From positions 62,001 through 126,000 of the forward strand of contig JAGHZR010000006.1 in NCBI GenBank assembly GCA_017745295.1: a stretch of DNA of 64,000 nt, written 5' to 3'. Positions 63,147 to 64,000 of the stretch are shown here, one piece after another. The DNA comes from Novosphingobium sp. Lineage in GTDB: Bacteria; Pseudomonadota; Alphaproteobacteria; Sphingomonadales; Sphingomonadaceae. The number at the start of each line of letters is the position of its first letter. Positions within the stretch are counted from its first letter, which is position 1. A program made the translations under genes and the position numbers. Under the pieces are notes generated by a model, which saw only the letters and a program-made list of their open reading frames with translations, had not been told where the DNA came from and made no database searches.

Positions 63147-64000
63147 TTCGACCTCTGAAGCCGCAAACCAGCCCACAGGGCCGGAAACCCGCACCCTGAA
63201 GCGTGTCGGCATCGGCGCGGCGGTGATCGCACTGGCCGTCGTCGGCGCGGGTATCGCCACCCGCCTCAGCGCCACCCGCGATCTCGAAGCGGTGGCCGAG
63301 GATGCCGCCGTGCCGACTGTCGCGGTGGTCACCCCGGCCGGCGCGGGCGAGGCCGGCGGCCTGGCGCTACCGGGCACCGCGCAAGCCTTCAACAGCGCGG
63401 CGATCTACGCCCGTACCAACGGCTATGTGCGCAGCTGGCAGGCCGACATCGGTGACCGGGTTGCGGCAGGACAGACCCTTGCCGTGCTCGATGCGCCCGA
63501 AGTCGACCAGCAGCTCGCGCAGGCCAAGGCGGACTACCAGACCGCGCTTGCCAACCAGCGCCTTGCCGCCACGACCTCGAAGCGCTGGAGCGCCATGCTC
63601 AAGCAGGATGCGGTCTCGCAGCAGGAGGTGGACGAGAAGGCGGGTGATCTTGCCGCCAAGACCGCGCTGGCCAATGCCGCGCTCGCCAGCGTGCGCGAGC
63701 TTGAGGCGACGCGCGGCTTCACCCGGCTTTCGGCGCCGTTCGCCGGTGTCGTGACCAGTCGCTCGGCGCAGATCGGTGCGCTGGTGGTGGCGGGCAATGC
63801 CGCCGCGCAGCCGCTGTTCACCGTGTCCGACATCCACCGCATGCGTATCTACGTGCGCGTGCCGCAGATCTATTCGGCGCAGGTCAAGCAGGGCGTCGGC
63901 GTCAAGCTGACCCTGCCGGAGTTCCCCGGTCGCACCTTCCCCGGCACCGTCACCCGCAGCGCCGGCGCTGTCGATGCCCAGTCGGGCGCGGTCCTCGTCG
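63139..64000 (+). CDS. RND periplasmic adaptor (membrane-fusion protein), 3' truncated by window edge
   Basis: The first 287 residues of a membrane-fusion protein. The N-terminus has one membrane segment (VGIGAAVIALAVVGAGIATRL). The lipoyl/barrel-sandwich halves are seen in FNSAAIYARTNGYVRSWQADIGDRV and LSAPFAGVVTSRSAQIGALV, with an alpha-hairpin between them (VDQQLAQAKADYQ to ASVRELEATRGF). A beta-barrel domain follows (MRIYVRVPQIYSAQVKQG). The frame is open to the last base, so the stop lies beyond the window. It overlaps the permease gene by 8 bp. An outer-membrane TolC-like partner may follow outside the window. Confidence 0.85.
   Translation, partial: MHDSTSEAANQPTGPETRTLKRVGIGAAVIALAVVGAGIATRLSATRDLEAVAEDAAVPTVAVVTPAGAGEAGGLALPGTAQAFNSAAIYARTNGYVRSWQADIGDRVAAGQTLAVLDAPEVDQQLAQAKADYQTALANQRLAATTSKRWSAMLKQDAVSQQEVDEKAGDLAAKTALANAALASVRELEATRGFTRLSAPFAGVVTSRSAQIGALVVAGNAAAQPLFTVSDIHRMRIYVRVPQIYSAQVKQGVGVKLTLPEFPGRTFPGTVTRSAGAVDAQSGAVLV

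Noticed and set aside
59952..63392. A very long open frame antisense to the RND permease
   Set aside because: Same shadow effect; low-complexity Arg/Asp/His-rich product, no domain.

Overview
This 64 kb window is high-GC alphaproteobacterial DNA, most likely from a sphingomonad (Novosphingobium/Sphingobium/Sphingomonas type). The grounds are five large TonB-dependent receptors (TBDRs), a UrcA-family protein, an exported PhoD-type phosphatase, sterol-desaturase-like membrane enzymes and dispersed intergenic inverted repeats. I saw no rRNA, tRNA, CRISPR array, transposase or phage gene. Genes are densely packed, often with ATGA/GTGA stop-start overlaps.

Region 1 (1-13,383) is the 3' part of a non-ribosomal peptide (NRPS) cluster that enters from the left edge. 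It holds the C-terminal end of a pterin-dependent aromatic amino acid hydroxylase, a CmlA-type diiron beta-hydroxylase of metallo-beta-lactamase fold, two NRPSs (A-T-C, then A-T-C-A-T-C, each preceded by what looks like only the C-terminal lobe of a condensation domain) and an Sfp-type phosphopantetheinyl transferase. All are coupled on the plus strand. The logic is to make or modify an aromatic amino acid, beta-hydroxylate it on a carrier domain, and assemble a short peptide released by a terminal C domain. I do not recognise the product.

Region 2 (13,498-20,730) holds a TBDR and a Tat-exported PhoD phosphatase with a possible Pho box, a PAS-GGDEF diguanylate cyclase, and a TPR-sulfotransferase.

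Region 3 (20,747-37,508) is the most interesting part. On the plus strand an ABC importer, a NikR-like regulator, two DUF1989 proteins, a biotin-dependent urea/guanidine carboxylase and an allophanate hydrolase form one long operon. This gene set matches the bacterial guanidine-assimilation pathway (guanidine to carboxyguanidine to allophanate to ammonia and CO2). On the minus strand lie two metallo-beta-lactamase-fold proteins, a sterol-desaturase-like protein and a TBDR. Two closely similar NikR-like ribbon-helix-helix regulators have lost three of the four nickel ligands. Four copies of one operator, TATTAC-N14-GTAATA (one or two half-site mismatches in two of them), sit before the desaturase, between the MBL pair and regulator 1, before the importer, and before regulator 2. 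This suggests a self-controlled regulon joining outer-membrane uptake, unknown oxidative/hydrolytic steps and guanidine nitrogen use.

Region 4 (37,540-43,927) has an exported beta-propeller protein, a LysR regulator, two small exported proteins (one UrcA-like), a second sterol-desaturase-like enzyme, a small membrane protein and a bicupin.

Region 5 (44,288-55,712) is iron and peptide related. It has three siderophore-type TBDRs, two of them behind near-identical Fur-like boxes and one followed at 22 bp by an exported M14 zinc carboxypeptidase. It also has an Fsr-type MFS exporter divergent from an AraC regulator, and a small conserved protein.

Region 6 (55,783-64,000) has an SLC13-type permease with RCK domains, an exported GH39-like glycosidase, and an RND efflux permease followed by its membrane-fusion protein, which is cut by the right edge.
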